Positions 8,862 to 18,123 of a DNA stretch of 64,000 nt are shown in pieces (positions within the stretch are counted from its first letter, which is position 1; each line of letters begins with the position of its first letter). This stretch comes from DATMER01 sp963741305. GTDB taxonomy: Bacteria > Acidobacteriota > Thermoanaerobaculia > Multivoradales > UBA5704. The notes beneath the pieces were generated by a model. That model ran no database searches, was not told the origin of the DNA, and saw only the letters and a program-made list of their open reading frames with translations. The translations under genes and the position numbers were made by a program. The stretch covers positions 3,472,001 to 3,536,000 of the forward strand of contig CAVUHL010000003.1 in assembly GCA_963741305.1 (NCBI GenBank). Direction: 5' to 3'.

Positions 8862-10271
8862 TCAAAAGCTTGGATCGGGGGCCAGCTCGCCCTGCAAAGC
8901 CTCCTTGCGCTTGCGGGCTTCGATCAGATCGAGCAGCGGTCCGGTCATGCAGGTGGTCGCGAGGGCCATGATGACCATGACGGCGAAGACCTTCTGGGAG
9001 AGGATGCCGAGGTCGTAGCCGATGTTGAGCACGACCAGCTCCATGAGGCCGCGTGTGTTCATCAGGGCGCCGATCGAGAAGGAGGCGCGCCAACTCATGC
9101 CGGTCCAGCGCGCGGCCAGGGTGCTGCCCCCCAGCTTGCCGGCCACGGCGACGGCGATCACCACGGCGCAGAGCATCCAGCTCGCGGCGTCGTCGAGCAG
9201 GCCGATCTGGGTGCGCAGGCCGGTGAAAGCGAAGAAGAGCGGCAGCAGGAGGGTCGACACGAGTATCTCCAGGCGGTCACGGAGCGCAGCCCGGAACGCC
9301 GTCTGCGGCGGCGCCACGACGCCGGCCAGGAAGGCGCCGAAGAAGGCGTGGATGCCGATCACCTCGGTGAACCAGGCCGCGGCGAAGGCGAACACCAGAG
9401 TGCCCGCCATGATCGTCCGGCCCTGCAGCCGGGTGAAGACGAGGGTGCGGTCGACCCAGGGGCGGACGATCAGGAGCATGAAGCCGACGAAGGCGAGCGC
9501 GAGGCCGATGGTGAGGAACGACGGTCCCAGGCCGTTCGAGTTCGCGAGCGCCACGACCACGGCGAGCAGGCACCAGGCCGTGATGTCGTCGACCGCGGCG
9601 CAGGCGATCGTGGAGTTGCCGAGCGGGGTCTTCGTAAGGCCGCGCTCCTCCAGGATGCGGGCGAGCACGGGGAAGGCCGTGATGCTCATGGCGACTCCCA
9701 TGAACAGGGCGAACGACGAGAACGCCACGCCCGCGGGCGCCTGCGAGCGGTAGAGGAACAGCGAGAGCCCCACCCCCAGGAGCATCGGCAGGAGGATGCC
9801 CGCGTGGCTGACCAGCACGGCCGAGTGCGCCTTGCTGCGCAGGTGCCGGAGGTCGAAGTCCATGCCCACCAGGAACATGAACAGGATGACCCCGACCTGG
9901 CTGAGCAGCTTCAGCGTGCCGAGGGAGGATGCCGGGAAGAGGAAGCCGAGCGCATCGGGGAACAGAAAGCCGAGCAGGGAGGGGCCGAGCAGGATGCCGG
10001 CCAGCATCTCGCCGATCACGGCCGGCTGTCCCATGCGCCGGAAGAGCGTCCCGGCGAGCCGCGCCGCGACCACGATCACGACGATCTGGAGCAGCAGGCG
10101 GCTCAGCGGGTCGGCCAGGGTCTCGCGGAGGCCGGAGGTCAGCTCGGTGGCCGCCGCTTCGTGCGTTACGGCGACCGGCGCCTGAAGCCTCGCGCCGAAG
10201 CTCAGGAGCACCAGGAGACCCACGACCGACACGCCAACCAGAATGGAGTAAGAAAGCAAGTGCTTGCGCAT
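8862..10271 (-). CDS. CPA2-family monovalent cation:proton antiporter
   Basis: A 469-residue integral membrane protein with about 12-13 transmembrane segments. Typical antiporter phrases include GQPAVIGEMLAGILLGPSLL (about 81-100), FLVGMDFDL, ITAFPVLARILEERG and the DD pair in CAAVDDITAW, matching the ion-binding core of KefB/NapA-type exchangers. MNTRGLMELVVLNIG lies near the C-terminus. There is no RCK/TrkA-N domain, so it is nearer NapA than full-length Kef. It exchanges Na+ or K+ for H+ across the inner membrane. GGGGAGGGG precedes the ATG. It stands alone downstream of the kinase gene. Confidence 0.9.
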   Translation of the reverse strand: MRKHLLSYSILVGVSVVGLLVLLSFGARLQAPVAVTHEAAATELTSGLRETLADPLSRLLLQIVVIVVAARLAGTLFRRMGQPAVIGEMLAGILLGPSLLGFLFPDALGFLFPASSLGTLKLLSQVGVILFMFLVGMDFDLRHLRSKAHSAVLVSHAGILLPMLLGVGLSLFLYRSQAPAGVAFSSFALFMGVAMSITAFPVLARILEERGLTKTPLGNSTIACAAVDDITAWCLLAVVVALANSNGLGPSFLTIGLALAFVGFMLLIVRPWVDRTLVFTRLQGRTIMAGTLVFAFAAAWFTEVIGIHAFFGAFLAGVVAPPQTAFRAALRDRLEILVSTLLLPLFFAFTGLRTQIGLLDDAASWMLCAVVIAVAVAGKLGGSTLAARWTGMSWRASFSIGALMNTRGLMELVVLNIGYDLGILSQKVFAVMVIMALATTCMTGPLLDLIEARKRKEALQGELAPDPSF

Positions 10272-10355
10272 GAACGGCCCCTCCCCAATAAGATAATAGA
10301 CCTACAAGCTTCGGTTCTAGAGTGCAGTCCGGGAGCCCAGGCGGGACAGATTGCC

Positions 10356-12968
10356 CTAAGCCACTTGCCCTCGCGGGGCAGGCGAGGCCTCCGACTCCGC
10401 CGGGGTGAGAGGCAGCGTAACCGTGAACGCCGCGCCGCCTTCGGGGGCCGCAGTCTCGACGTGGATCTCGCCGCCGTGCGCCTTGACCAGGTTGCGCACG
10501 GTGACCAGGCCAAGGCCGGTCCCGTGCTTCTTGCCGGTCGTCGCGAACGGCTCGAAGAGATGGCCGGCAACCTCCTCTGGGATGCCGGGGCCCGTATCCG
10601 CGACCCGGATCGCCAGGAGGTCCCCATCCTCCACCCAGGCCCGGAGGAAGACCCGCCGGCCCCCCGTACCCGTTAAAACCGCCTCGCGGGCGTTCCTCAG
10701 GAGGTTCTCCAACACCCGCTGAATCCGGTCCCGGTCCAACGTGATTTTCAGGTCCTCGCCCAGCTTGAGGTGGATCTCCGTGGCGATCCCCCGCTCCTCC
10801 AGGTCGCCGGCCAGCGGGGCCAGCGTCTCGTCGAGGAAGCGGCGGGCCGGCAGCGTCTCCAGCATCAGCTTCGGCGTGCCGCCCCGGGCGAAGTCCAGGA
10901 TCTCCTCGATCATCCGCCGCAGCCGGTCCGACGCGGCCTGCACCTGCTCCAGCTCCTCCGCGATGACGCTCTCGCCGCCGCGCACCGCCAGCCGGTGCGC
11001 CAGGTCCACATAGCCCACGAGGAGGGTCAGCGGGTTGCGCAGGTCGTGCACCACGGAGCTGGTCATCTGCCCGATCGCCACCAGGCGGCTCTCGCGCTCG
11101 TGGAGCTGGCGCTCGATCTCCCGCGCCCGCAAATGCGCTGCGATGCGGGCCTCCAGCTCGCGCAGGGCGAACGGCTTGACCACGTAATCGTCCGCCCCTA
11201 CCTCCAACCCCTCCACCACGGCCTCGGAGCCCGCCCGCGCCGTCAACAGGATCACCGGCACGGCGGCCAGGCTGGGATCGGCGCGCAGCCGCCGGCAAAG
11301 CTCATGGCCGTCCATGCCCGGCATCATCACGTCCGAGACGATCAGGTCGGGCGCCGTCCGCCGGGCCGCCGCGAGGCCGGCGTTGCCGTCCTTCGCCTCC
11401 TCCACCTGGTAACGGCTGGAGAGGCGCTGGGCAACGAAGCTCCGCAGCTCCTCGTTGTCCTCCACCAGGAGGACCCGCGGCGCTCCCGCTGGAGGCTGCG
11501 GCCGGACCTGGGGGGCGTCCCCAGTGAAGCGCGGCAGCTCCACGTCGGCGAGGAGGGTCTCGCGCCGGGTGCGCCGGGCGTACTCGCGCGCGGTCAGGGC
11601 CTCGGCGCGGGCGAGGGCGAGCTGATCTTCCCGGCGCCGCGGCTGGCGGCGGCGCTCGGACTGGGCCCGCGCCTCGCGGGGGAGCTCCACGCGGAACCGC
11701 GATCCCCGGCCGGGCTCGCTCCGCACCAGCACGTCGCCGCCATGGAGCCGCGCCAGCTCCCGCGAGAGGGCCAGACCCAGCCCCGTGCCGGACGACGTCC
11801 CCTCCACCTGGTGAAAACGGTGGAAGATGCGCTCCATCTCTCCGCTCGGGATACCCGGGCCGGTGTCCTCCACCTCGAAGGCCACCCAGCCCTCATCTGA
11901 GGGGATAGCCCTCACCGCCACCCGCCCGCCCATGGGGGTGAACTTGAGCGCGTTCGAGATGAGGTTCGACGCGATGATCTCCAGCTTCTCCGGATCGAAC
12001 GTGCCGTCCGGCAGGCTGTCGAGCTTCTCGGAGGCCAGCTCGATCCCACGGCGCTCGGCGAGCGGGACCGCGGCCTCGACCAGCTCGGACAGCAGCGTCC
12101 CCAGGTTCCCTTCCTCCGGCTCCAGCCGCAGCCGGCCCGACTCCAGCCGGGCGCTCTCCAGCAGCGCGTCCACCTGCCGCAGGAGCCGGTGAGCGTTGGT
12201 GATCATCGATTGGAGAAGCCTCTGGCGCTCGGGATCGCCGGCCTCGCCGAGCAGCGTCTCCAACGGGCCGAGGAGCAGGGTCAGCGGGGTGCGCAGCTCG
12301 TGGGTGACGTTGGCGAAGAAGCGGCTCTTGGCGCGGTCCAGCTCCTTGAGCTCCTCGTTCGCCGTCTCCAGGCGCAGCCGGAGAGAGAGGTCGCGGCGCC
12401 GGGTGCGCCGGCTCGACAGCGTCGCAAGCCAGGTGAAGACGCCCGAGGCGGTCAGAAAGAACAGCGGCCCCACCATCTCGCGTGATGGCGGATGCGCCGC
12501 CAGGTTGATCGCCAGGTCCGTGCCGATGATCAGGCTGCTCAGGAGCGCCGCCGCGCCCAGCTCCCAGGGCAGGAAGAAGCCGATCACGAAGAGGACGATC
12601 ATGTTGCCGGCAAAGTAGTTGCCGGCATACCCCCCGAGCTGGCTGGACATGATCGAGATGCCGGCCACCGAGGCCAGCGCCGAGGCCATGACGAGGGGCT
12701 GGGCCAGGCGCCCGGCGTGCCGGGAGTACACCGTGGCCAGCGAGATCAGGTAGAGGACACACACCGCGGCCCGGATCTGCAGGAACCGCCAGGCCATCTC
12801 CGGCGCCATCACCAGGTCGAGGAACCAGAAGGCCGGGTAGAGGACGAGGGTGACCTTGAGGAGGAAGCGGGCGCGCTCCAGGAAGAGCTGCCGCGTCTCC
12901 TCCCGGAAAGTTGCATCGAACCCGGCGAGGCGGGGGGAGCGCCGCGAGTCCAGATCCGGATGCGCCAA
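10356..12968 (-). CDS. Hybrid sensor kinase with two kinase modules (HisKA-HATPase-REC-HisKA-HATPase)
   Basis: About 870 residues. An N-terminal membrane sensor of roughly six segments (about 35-185) is followed by a first kinase (H in VTHELRTPLT, about 223; N-box NLISNALKFTP; GTGLGLALSR), a receiver (VLLVEDNEELR, phospho-Asp in VSDVMMPGMDG about 546, KPF), and a second kinase (H in VVHDLRNPLT about 641; NLLRNAREAV; GTGLGLVTVR). Two complete kinase modules around one receiver is uncommon. TTG at 12968 lies one base after the upstream stop and is the preferred start; a TTG at 13013 would overlap that gene by 44 bp. Its order after the PilZ fusion and HD-GYP genes suggests one signalling unit. 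Confidence 0.88.
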   Translation of the reverse strand: MAHPDLDSRRSPRLAGFDATFREETRQLFLERARFLLKVTLVLYPAFWFLDLVMAPEMAWRFLQIRAAVCVLYLISLATVYSRHAGRLAQPLVMASALASVAGISIMSSQLGGYAGNYFAGNMIVLFVIGFFLPWELGAAALLSSLIIGTDLAINLAAHPPSREMVGPLFFLTASGVFTWLATLSSRRTRRRDLSLRLRLETANEELKELDRAKSRFFANVTHELRTPLTLLLGPLETLLGEAGDPERQRLLQSMITNAHRLLRQVDALLESARLESGRLRLEPEEGNLGTLLSELVEAAVPLAERRGIELASEKLDSLPDGTFDPEKLEIIASNLISNALKFTPMGGRVAVRAIPSDEGWVAFEVEDTGPGIPSGEMERIFHRFHQVEGTSSGTGLGLALSRELARLHGGDVLVRSEPGRGSRFRVELPREARAQSERRRQPRRREDQLALARAEALTAREYARRTRRETLLADVELPRFTGDAPQVRPQPPAGAPRVLLVEDNEELRSFVAQRLSSRYQVEEAKDGNAGLAAARRTAPDLIVSDVMMPGMDGHELCRRLRADPSLAAVPVILLTARAGSEAVVEGLEVGADDYVVKPFALRELEARIAAHLRAREIERQLHERESRLVAIGQMTSSVVHDLRNPLTLLVGYVDLAHRLAVRGGESVIAEELEQVQAASDRLRRMIEEILDFARGGTPKLMLETLPARRFLDETLAPLAGDLEERGIATEIHLKLGEDLKITLDRDRIQRVLENLLRNAREAVLTGTGGRRVFLRAWVEDGDLLAIRVADTGPGIPEEVAGHLFEPFATTGKKHGTGLGLVTVRNLVKAHGGEIHVETAAPEGGAAFTVTLPLTPAESEASPAPRGQVA

Positions 12969-12969
12969 T

Positions 12970-15900
12970 CTACTTCTCTGCCCGCACCAGGATCGCGGTG
13001 GGCGGCGAACCAAAGGCGTGGAAGGCGTGGACCCGGGCGAAGCCGGCCTCGCTCACCAGGGCGGTCAGCGCCGCCCGGTCCAGGAAGCGGAACCGTCCGT
13101 CCTCCTCCAGCTCGATCAACCGGCTGACCATGTCTCCATAGTGCCGCAACGCCTCCATTTTGCGCCCGGCCTGCGCATCCCCCTCTTCCGCCTGCTTCGC
13201 CAGGATCTCCACCCCCTCGCTGTACAGCTTCGAAGGATCGAAGTTCGGCAGGATCGAGGAGATCACCAGAGTGCCCCCGGGCCGCAGCAGCCGGTGCATC
13301 TCGCGCAGCGTGGCGAGCGGGTCATAGAGGTACGGCACGACGAGCGAGCAGCCGATCCGATGAAAGGCGCCGTCGGGGAAGTCGAGCTGGAGGCGGGCCG
13401 TGGAATCGCCGAAGCGCAGGTGCTGGAAGCGGAGGTCGCGCGCCGAGCCCGCGAGGGCCACACCGGGCCGCAGATCCTCGGCCACCGTCCGCCCCAGCAG
13501 GAAGCGGGCGGCACGGCCGAGCTCCAGCACCACCTCGGCCTCGTGCTCGTCGAGCTCCGGGCAGAGCTCCCGCATGCGGGCCGTCCCCTCGGGAGCCCCG
13601 CGCAGGACCGCGTGCATCTCCTTGCCATAGCGCGCCGCGACCTTGCGGGCGGTCGCGAGGGTCAGCCCCTCCACCCGCTCCACCAGCCCCTCGATCCCGT
13701 GCAGCCGGCCGTTCAGGAAGTCGGCCACGGCGGCGAAGCGGGAGACCTCCAGGTCCACCACCATCCCGCGGCAGACAGGGGCTTCCATGCCCCGCGCCGC
13801 GAACCAGGCGCGGACCTTCTCCGCGGTGCGCTCGACCCCCGCGGGTACGAGATCGACATAGGTGATCGAAGCAGGCCCTCCGAAGGAGGTACTGCCGTCG
13901 AGCATGGCGAGGGCCAGATTGCCGGTGCCGCAGCCGAAGTCGGCGATGTCCTCGCCCGGCTGCGGATCGAGCAACTCCACCTGCCTTGTCAGAAACCGCG
14001 GGTACTCCGGATGCTCCAGGAGGATGTCGTAGCCGACCTCGTCGCCGGGGGCGCCGAGCAGGTGCTCCTTCCAGAACTCCTCGGCATTGCCCAGCTCCAT
14101 GCGCCGCACCCGCGACCACTCGGCCTCGCTCTGGCGGGCGAAGCGGGCGAGGTCCGGATCGCGCGCCGGCCGGTCCAGGCGGAACAGGTGCTTCGAAATC
14201 GACTCGCTCACCAGCTTGAACAGCTCGATCGCCTCGGCCCCGGTCTTGAGCACATGGCCCGTGGCGCACTCGAACACCTCGCGCACGCCGCCGCCGGGTG
14301 CGTCGAGCATCGCCCGCACCCGCGAGCGCGTCACCCAACAATCGTACGTCCCCAGGATCCAGACCACCGGGACCTCGATGCGCGACAGGTCGCGCCGGGC
14401 ATCCTCCAGAAACGCGATGCCGGATTCCATGGCCTGGCCATAGAGCGAGCTGCCGCGGATAGGCCGGCCATGGATCAGGATCGTCTCCGGCCCCTCGCCC
14501 TTGCGGTACGCGTCGAACAGATCCATCCCGGCGAGGTAATTGCGCATCACATCCTGCGCGTCCGGGCAGCCGAAGGGAGCGACCCAGAGGTCGACCGGCG
14601 CGGAGCGCGGGTCGAGCACGATCTTGCGCCCCGGAATCGCCGAGAGCGAGACGCTCACCAGCACCCGCTTCGCCGGCCGGAAGCGCCGCTCCAGGTACTG
14701 GAGCGAGGCCTCGATGTCGTTGCCCAGGTGGCCGAACGTCCAGTTGTAATAGGGGCGCCCCTCGGCCACGAGGCGCGGGTCCATGGCGCTCTCGCCCACG
14801 ATGTAAGAGGCATCGAAGCGCAGCACCGCGACCTTCTTCCCGTCCCGTCCGAGGTCGTCGACGATGGTCCGTGCCAGGAGGCCGAACACTTCCTTGCGCT
14901 TGAGGATGGCCGGGGCGATGACCACGGTGACGTCGGGCCGGGCATCCGGGTCCGACGTGTCGAAGTTGGCATCCACGATCCCGGCGACCGTCTGGCCTGA
15001 GCGGTTTCGGTAGCGCACCACTTCGACGCCGTCCGCCGTCCGCCGATCGGGCCCGCGCAGGAAGCTGGCCACCTTGCCCCCAACGAAGGAAACGGTACGC
15101 GTGATGCGGGAAGTGAGGCCGCCCTCGAGCTTGTGGCGCTTCAGCTCCTGGAACGTGTCGCGGTCCACCTCGCCGCCGAAGCGGAGGCCGGCGCGGAGCG
15201 AGCCGTCGTCCACCGGCGCCACGTAGCGCACGGTCGCTCCGGGCACGCGGCGGCGCTCGGTTCCCAGCTCGATCGTGAACGGCGGCAGATGAGTGCCGGG
15301 GATCCACGCCGCGTGATCGGGCAGCCGCACCGACGCGCCGCCCTCCCCCAGGTCCAGAAGGGGAAAACGGAGCCGGCCGCCTGGAGCATGCGGAGCCACG
15401 AGCTCGCACCAGGCGTTGTCCGGCCGCGCCGAGCGGCGCTCGGTCCGGCGCTCGGTGAGATAGATCCGCTCCGGCATGAGCAGCAACGGCCGCTCTCCGT
15501 GCTCGGCCACGATCGCCTCGAAGGCGTAATGGAGCGGCGGATCGGAAAAGGCCAGGTAGACCACGCGGTCCACGAGGAGCATGAGATCCAGCCGAAGGAG
15601 GTCAGCCGATTCCTCGTCCGGAGGTCCCGACTCGAACGACAGCAGGCGGCAGGTCCGGGGCTTGAACCCGCGTCCAGGCAGCACCGCGGTCATGGGGAGC
15701 GACCGCTCCACCGCCGAGCGCAGGATAGCCTCCACTGCCGAGCGCTCGCCCATGGGGAGGAGATTGCCGGAGATCACGTCGCCGAGCGTGCGCTGCACGC
15801 GGACGATGGCCTCGTCCATCTCATAGAAGCCGGCATAGCCGCGCAGGCGGGAACGGTCGCGGGCCGAGACCTCCTCGAACCGTACGCCGACGCCGTCGGG

Positions 15901-16200
15901 GGTGATTCGGACGATGCGGGCGGTGAGCTCGATGGGCTGCGGATCGGCCGGAATTTCCAGGCTCAAGCGCAGGCTGAGGCGCGCCCGCTCGTCGAGGCCG
16001 GCACCGCTGGCATTGCGCAGAAAGGCGCCATCGGCCGAGAGGTCGGTCGCGGTGATCCCTGCACCGGAGGGCCCTTCTCCAAGGGCAGGCCCTTCGAACA
16101 GGCGGACGCGAGCGAGAGTCCGTCGCCGCGGAGAGATCCGGCCATCGCTCGACCGGCCCGACTCCCAGCGGACGGAGCTCTCTTTTTCCAAGATCTCCAT
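12970..16200 (-). CDS. PilZ-PilZ-LuxD-like acyltransferase-SAM methyltransferase fusion
   Basis: A 1076-residue multidomain protein. PilZ 1 (about 24-115) has RxxxR in RRTLAR and the DLSADGAF turn, so c-di-GMP binding is likely. A second PilZ-like region (about 170-345) has RRSAR and DLGEGGAS. Residues about 385-670 form an alpha/beta-hydrolase resembling LuxD-type acyl-ACP thioesterases: VIAPAILKRKEVF, nucleophile-like VSVSLSAIPGR, acid-like VPVVWILGTYDCWV, and His in CATGHVLK. Residues about 690-1070 are a methyltransferase with DFGCGTGNLALAML and LRPGGTLVISSIL. Neighbours are an HD-GYP phosphodiesterase and a hybrid kinase. Inference: a c-di-GMP-gated enzyme acting on an acyl compound. The LuxD similarity is by motif only. 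Confidence 0.75.
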   Translation of the reverse strand: MEILEKESSVRWESGRSSDGRISPRRRTLARVRLFEGPALGEGPSGAGITATDLSADGAFLRNASGAGLDERARLSLRLSLEIPADPQPIELTARIVRITPDGVGVRFEEVSARDRSRLRGYAGFYEMDEAIVRVQRTLGDVISGNLLPMGERSAVEAILRSAVERSLPMTAVLPGRGFKPRTCRLLSFESGPPDEESADLLRLDLMLLVDRVVYLAFSDPPLHYAFEAIVAEHGERPLLLMPERIYLTERRTERRSARPDNAWCELVAPHAPGGRLRFPLLDLGEGGASVRLPDHAAWIPGTHLPPFTIELGTERRRVPGATVRYVAPVDDGSLRAGLRFGGEVDRDTFQELKRHKLEGGLTSRITRTVSFVGGKVASFLRGPDRRTADGVEVVRYRNRSGQTVAGIVDANFDTSDPDARPDVTVVIAPAILKRKEVFGLLARTIVDDLGRDGKKVAVLRFDASYIVGESAMDPRLVAEGRPYYNWTFGHLGNDIEASLQYLERRFRPAKRVLVSVSLSAIPGRKIVLDPRSAPVDLWVAPFGCPDAQDVMRNYLAGMDLFDAYRKGEGPETILIHGRPIRGSSLYGQAMESGIAFLEDARRDLSRIEVPVVWILGTYDCWVTRSRVRAMLDAPGGGVREVFECATGHVLKTGAEAIELFKLVSESISKHLFRLDRPARDPDLARFARQSEAEWSRVRRMELGNAEEFWKEHLLGAPGDEVGYDILLEHPEYPRFLTRQVELLDPQPGEDIADFGCGTGNLALAMLDGSTSFGGPASITYVDLVPAGVERTAEKVRAWFAARGMEAPVCRGMVVDLEVSRFAAVADFLNGRLHGIEGLVERVEGLTLATARKVAARYGKEMHAVLRGAPEGTARMRELCPELDEHEAEVVLELGRAARFLLGRTVAEDLRPGVALAGSARDLRFQHLRFGDSTARLQLDFPDGAFHRIGCSLVVPYLYDPLATLREMHRLLRPGGTLVISSILPNFDPSKLYSEGVEILAKQAEEGDAQAGRKMEALRHYGDMVSRLIELEEDGRFRFLDRAALTALVSEAGFARVHAFHAFGSPPTAILVRAEK

Positions 16201-16230
16201 CCCACCCCCCTCAACGCGAAAAAACGGGAC

Positions 16231-17424
16231 TCAGCGCCCCGAAAACAGAGAACCGGACCTGGGAAGGTCCACGATCCGGAAGATGCCCGAAGCCGCATCG
16301 GTGAGCCGGCCCCGGATATCCTCGAAGTGCCCGTGGCAAGCCAGAAAGGCGTCCACCAGCACCGGATCGAAATGCGCGCCGCGGTCGGCTTCGATGCGCC
16401 GCACCGCCTCGTCGTGCTTGAACGGCGCCTTGTATGGCCGCCGGCTGGTGATCGCATCATAGGCGTCGGCGACCGCCACGATGCGGGCGGCGAGGGGGAT
16501 CTCGTCCCCGGAGAGGCCGTACGGGTAGCCCCCTCCGTCCCACCGCTCGTGATGGCTGTACGCGATCTCCATCCCCATGGACAGGAACGTGTTGCCCCGG
16601 AACTGCTCGACCACGGAGCGCAGCGTATCCCCGCCGATCTCGGGGTGGCGCCGCATGATCCCCCGCTCCTCCTCGTTCAAGGGTCCCTCCTTGAGCAGGA
16701 TCGAATCGGGGATGCCCACTTTGCCGATGTCATGAAGGGGGCTCGATTTGAATAAGTGCTCCACGAAGGCCGTTCCGATACTCCCCGCGTAAGGCCCCTC
16801 GATCAGCTCCTCGGCAAGGCGGCGGCTGTAGGCCGCCATGCGCTCCAGGTGCTGGCCCGTGCCGTGGTCGCGCGACTCGGCGAGCTTGGCCAGGGTGAGC
16901 AGGGCGATGTCGCGGGTCTGGCGGATCTCGACGGTCTGCTCGAGCACCATGCGCTCGAGGTTGATCTGGTACTCCTCGTTCTGGATGATGAGCCGGGCGC
17001 GCTCCAGGGCGCGCTCGACCGTGTTGAGGAGATCGTCGGGATCGAACGGCTTGACGATGTAGTCGTAGGCCCCTTCGCGCAGGCATTGGCGCACGGTCTC
17101 CAGGGTCTGGAGGCCGGTGACCATGACGACCTGGATGTTGGGATCGAGCTCCTTGAGGCGCTTGAGCAGCTCGACGCCGGAGAGCCCGGGCATCTCGATA
17201 TCGGACAGCACGAGGGCGGGCCGGGGTTCCTCGACGGCCAAAGCCATGGCTTCGACCGCATCGCGCGCCTCCAGGATTTCATAGGGAAGGCACGCGAGAT
17301 GGGCCCGCAGGAGCCGGCGAACACCAGGCTCGTCGTCGACGATGACGATCCGTTCTCTCACGGCATTTCGGAGACGAGTTGGGCCTCGGTACCCCGGGCT
17401 GGCTTTGGGATGGGCTTCCGCCAT
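16231..17424 (-). CDS. Response regulator with HD-GYP c-di-GMP phosphodiesterase domain
   Basis: A 397-residue RpfG-like protein. The receiver (about 24-140) has IVIVDDEP, phospho-Asp in LSDIEMPG (about 75) and VKPFDP. A short coiled-coil linker (about 145-175) leads into an HD-GYP domain with HDIGKVGIPD (about 231), RRHPEIG, HHERWDGGGYPYG (about 291) and ADAYDAITS. The metal and GYP residues are intact, so it should hydrolyse c-di-GMP. It lies 30 bp upstream of the PilZ fusion on the same strand, which gives an opposing writer/reader logic. The ATG at 17424 has only a weak ribosome site; a GTG before RERIVIVDD is the alternative. Confidence 0.93.
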   Translation of the reverse strand: MAEAHPKASPGYRGPTRLRNAVRERIVIVDDEPGVRRLLRAHLACLPYEILEARDAVEAMALAVEEPRPALVLSDIEMPGLSGVELLKRLKELDPNIQVVMVTGLQTLETVRQCLREGAYDYIVKPFDPDDLLNTVERALERARLIIQNEEYQINLERMVLEQTVEIRQTRDIALLTLAKLAESRDHGTGQHLERMAAYSRRLAEELIEGPYAGSIGTAFVEHLFKSSPLHDIGKVGIPDSILLKEGPLNEEERGIMRRHPEIGGDTLRSVVEQFRGNTFLSMGMEIAYSHHERWDGGGYPYGLSGDEIPLAARIVAVADAYDAITSRRPYKAPFKHDEAVRRIEADRGAHFDPVLVDAFLACHGHFEDIRGRLTDAASGIFRIVDLPRSGSLFSGR

Positions 17425-17725
17425 GCGGATTTCACCACCACTACGCCCGCAGGTCCCGGACTCCGCCGGTCCCGGCGAGGGACTACCTACACCTCAACAA
17501 CTGAAGGGGATTGTAGCATCAGGAGGGCAAACCCCCGCTAACATTGGCGAATTCCTACCTGTTCAGAGGCTGTGTTGAGAGGTCAGCCCCCCATCGGGCC
17601 CCGTAGAGACGTCCCCAGTACGCTGGCACGATCCGACCGGGTGTACAGGGTCGGGGCGTCTTCCCACGGCAGGCCCGTCCACCCCGGCGGCCCGACCCAC
17701 CCCAATACTGCTGAATACCGCGGGC
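17425..17725. other. No gene seen; upstream region of HD-GYP gene
   Basis: About 300 bp without a supportable gene. The part nearest 17424 must hold the leftward promoter of the signalling genes, but no clear hexamers were found. The rest is G+C-rich with no recognisable remnant. It leads into the decayed two-gene module at 17726. Confidence 0.5.
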
Positions 17726-17928
17726 ATGACAAGGCCGATCCGGAAATTCCGCCTGGGTGAGGAGCCGGACGACGACTCTCCGCAACAACCACTGCCAAGG
17801 AACGGCTGGAGATGATGTGGCCCATGACCGTCGACGCCTGGACCCTGGCCGGCAAGAAAATCCCGGATTACCCCCGTGACAAGACCCCTGTCCGCGTGAT
17901 CCGCCGCGGAAAGGACGATCCACGCTGA
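17726..17928 (+). pseudogene. Frameshifted small partner of a nucleotidyltransferase (antitoxin-like)
   Basis: Frame one starts at ATG 17726 with TRPIRKFRLGEEPDDDS, then meets a stop at the end of GWR. A second frame resumes with TTAKERLEMMWPMTVDAW and ends at TGA 17928. Joined, they look like a common small bacterial protein (RPIRKFRLGEEP...ERLEMMWPLT-DAW) that precedes nucleotidyltransferase genes. One base lost or gained near 17775-17785 separates them. The junction with the next frame overlaps as CTGA. The family recall is from memory and not checked. Confidence 0.6.
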
Positions 17929-18029
17929 ACAAGGATTTCCGGGACATCCTGGCTGCTCTCCAGACCGAGGGCGCCGCCTTCCTCGTCGTCGGAGCCCACG
18001 CTCTCGCAGTTCACGGGATGGCCCGTGAC
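17925..18029 (+). pseudogene. Truncated AbiEii-like nucleotidyltransferase, N-terminal remnant
   Basis: From CTG 17925 the frame reads NKDFRDILAALQTEGAAFL, then VVGAHALAVHG, the start of toxin-type nucleotidyltransferases. Homology fades about 35 codons in, before any catalytic DxD, where sequence with 21-bp periodicity begins. The frame stays open to 18269 but encodes only array-derived heptads. With the frameshifted partner upstream this is a dead toxin/antitoxin-like module. Confidence 0.6.
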
Positions 18030-18123
18030 TCGAAGCGGACGGTCCGGTTTGCGGAGCGAGCATCCTGGGAACGGATTTGCATGGTTCGGAACGCCGCCCG
18101 AGCGACCCCGGTCCCGTTGCGGC

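Noticed and set aside
12850..15000. Antisense open frame opposite the PilZ fusion
   Set aside because: No recognisable domain; the sense frame carries clear motifs.
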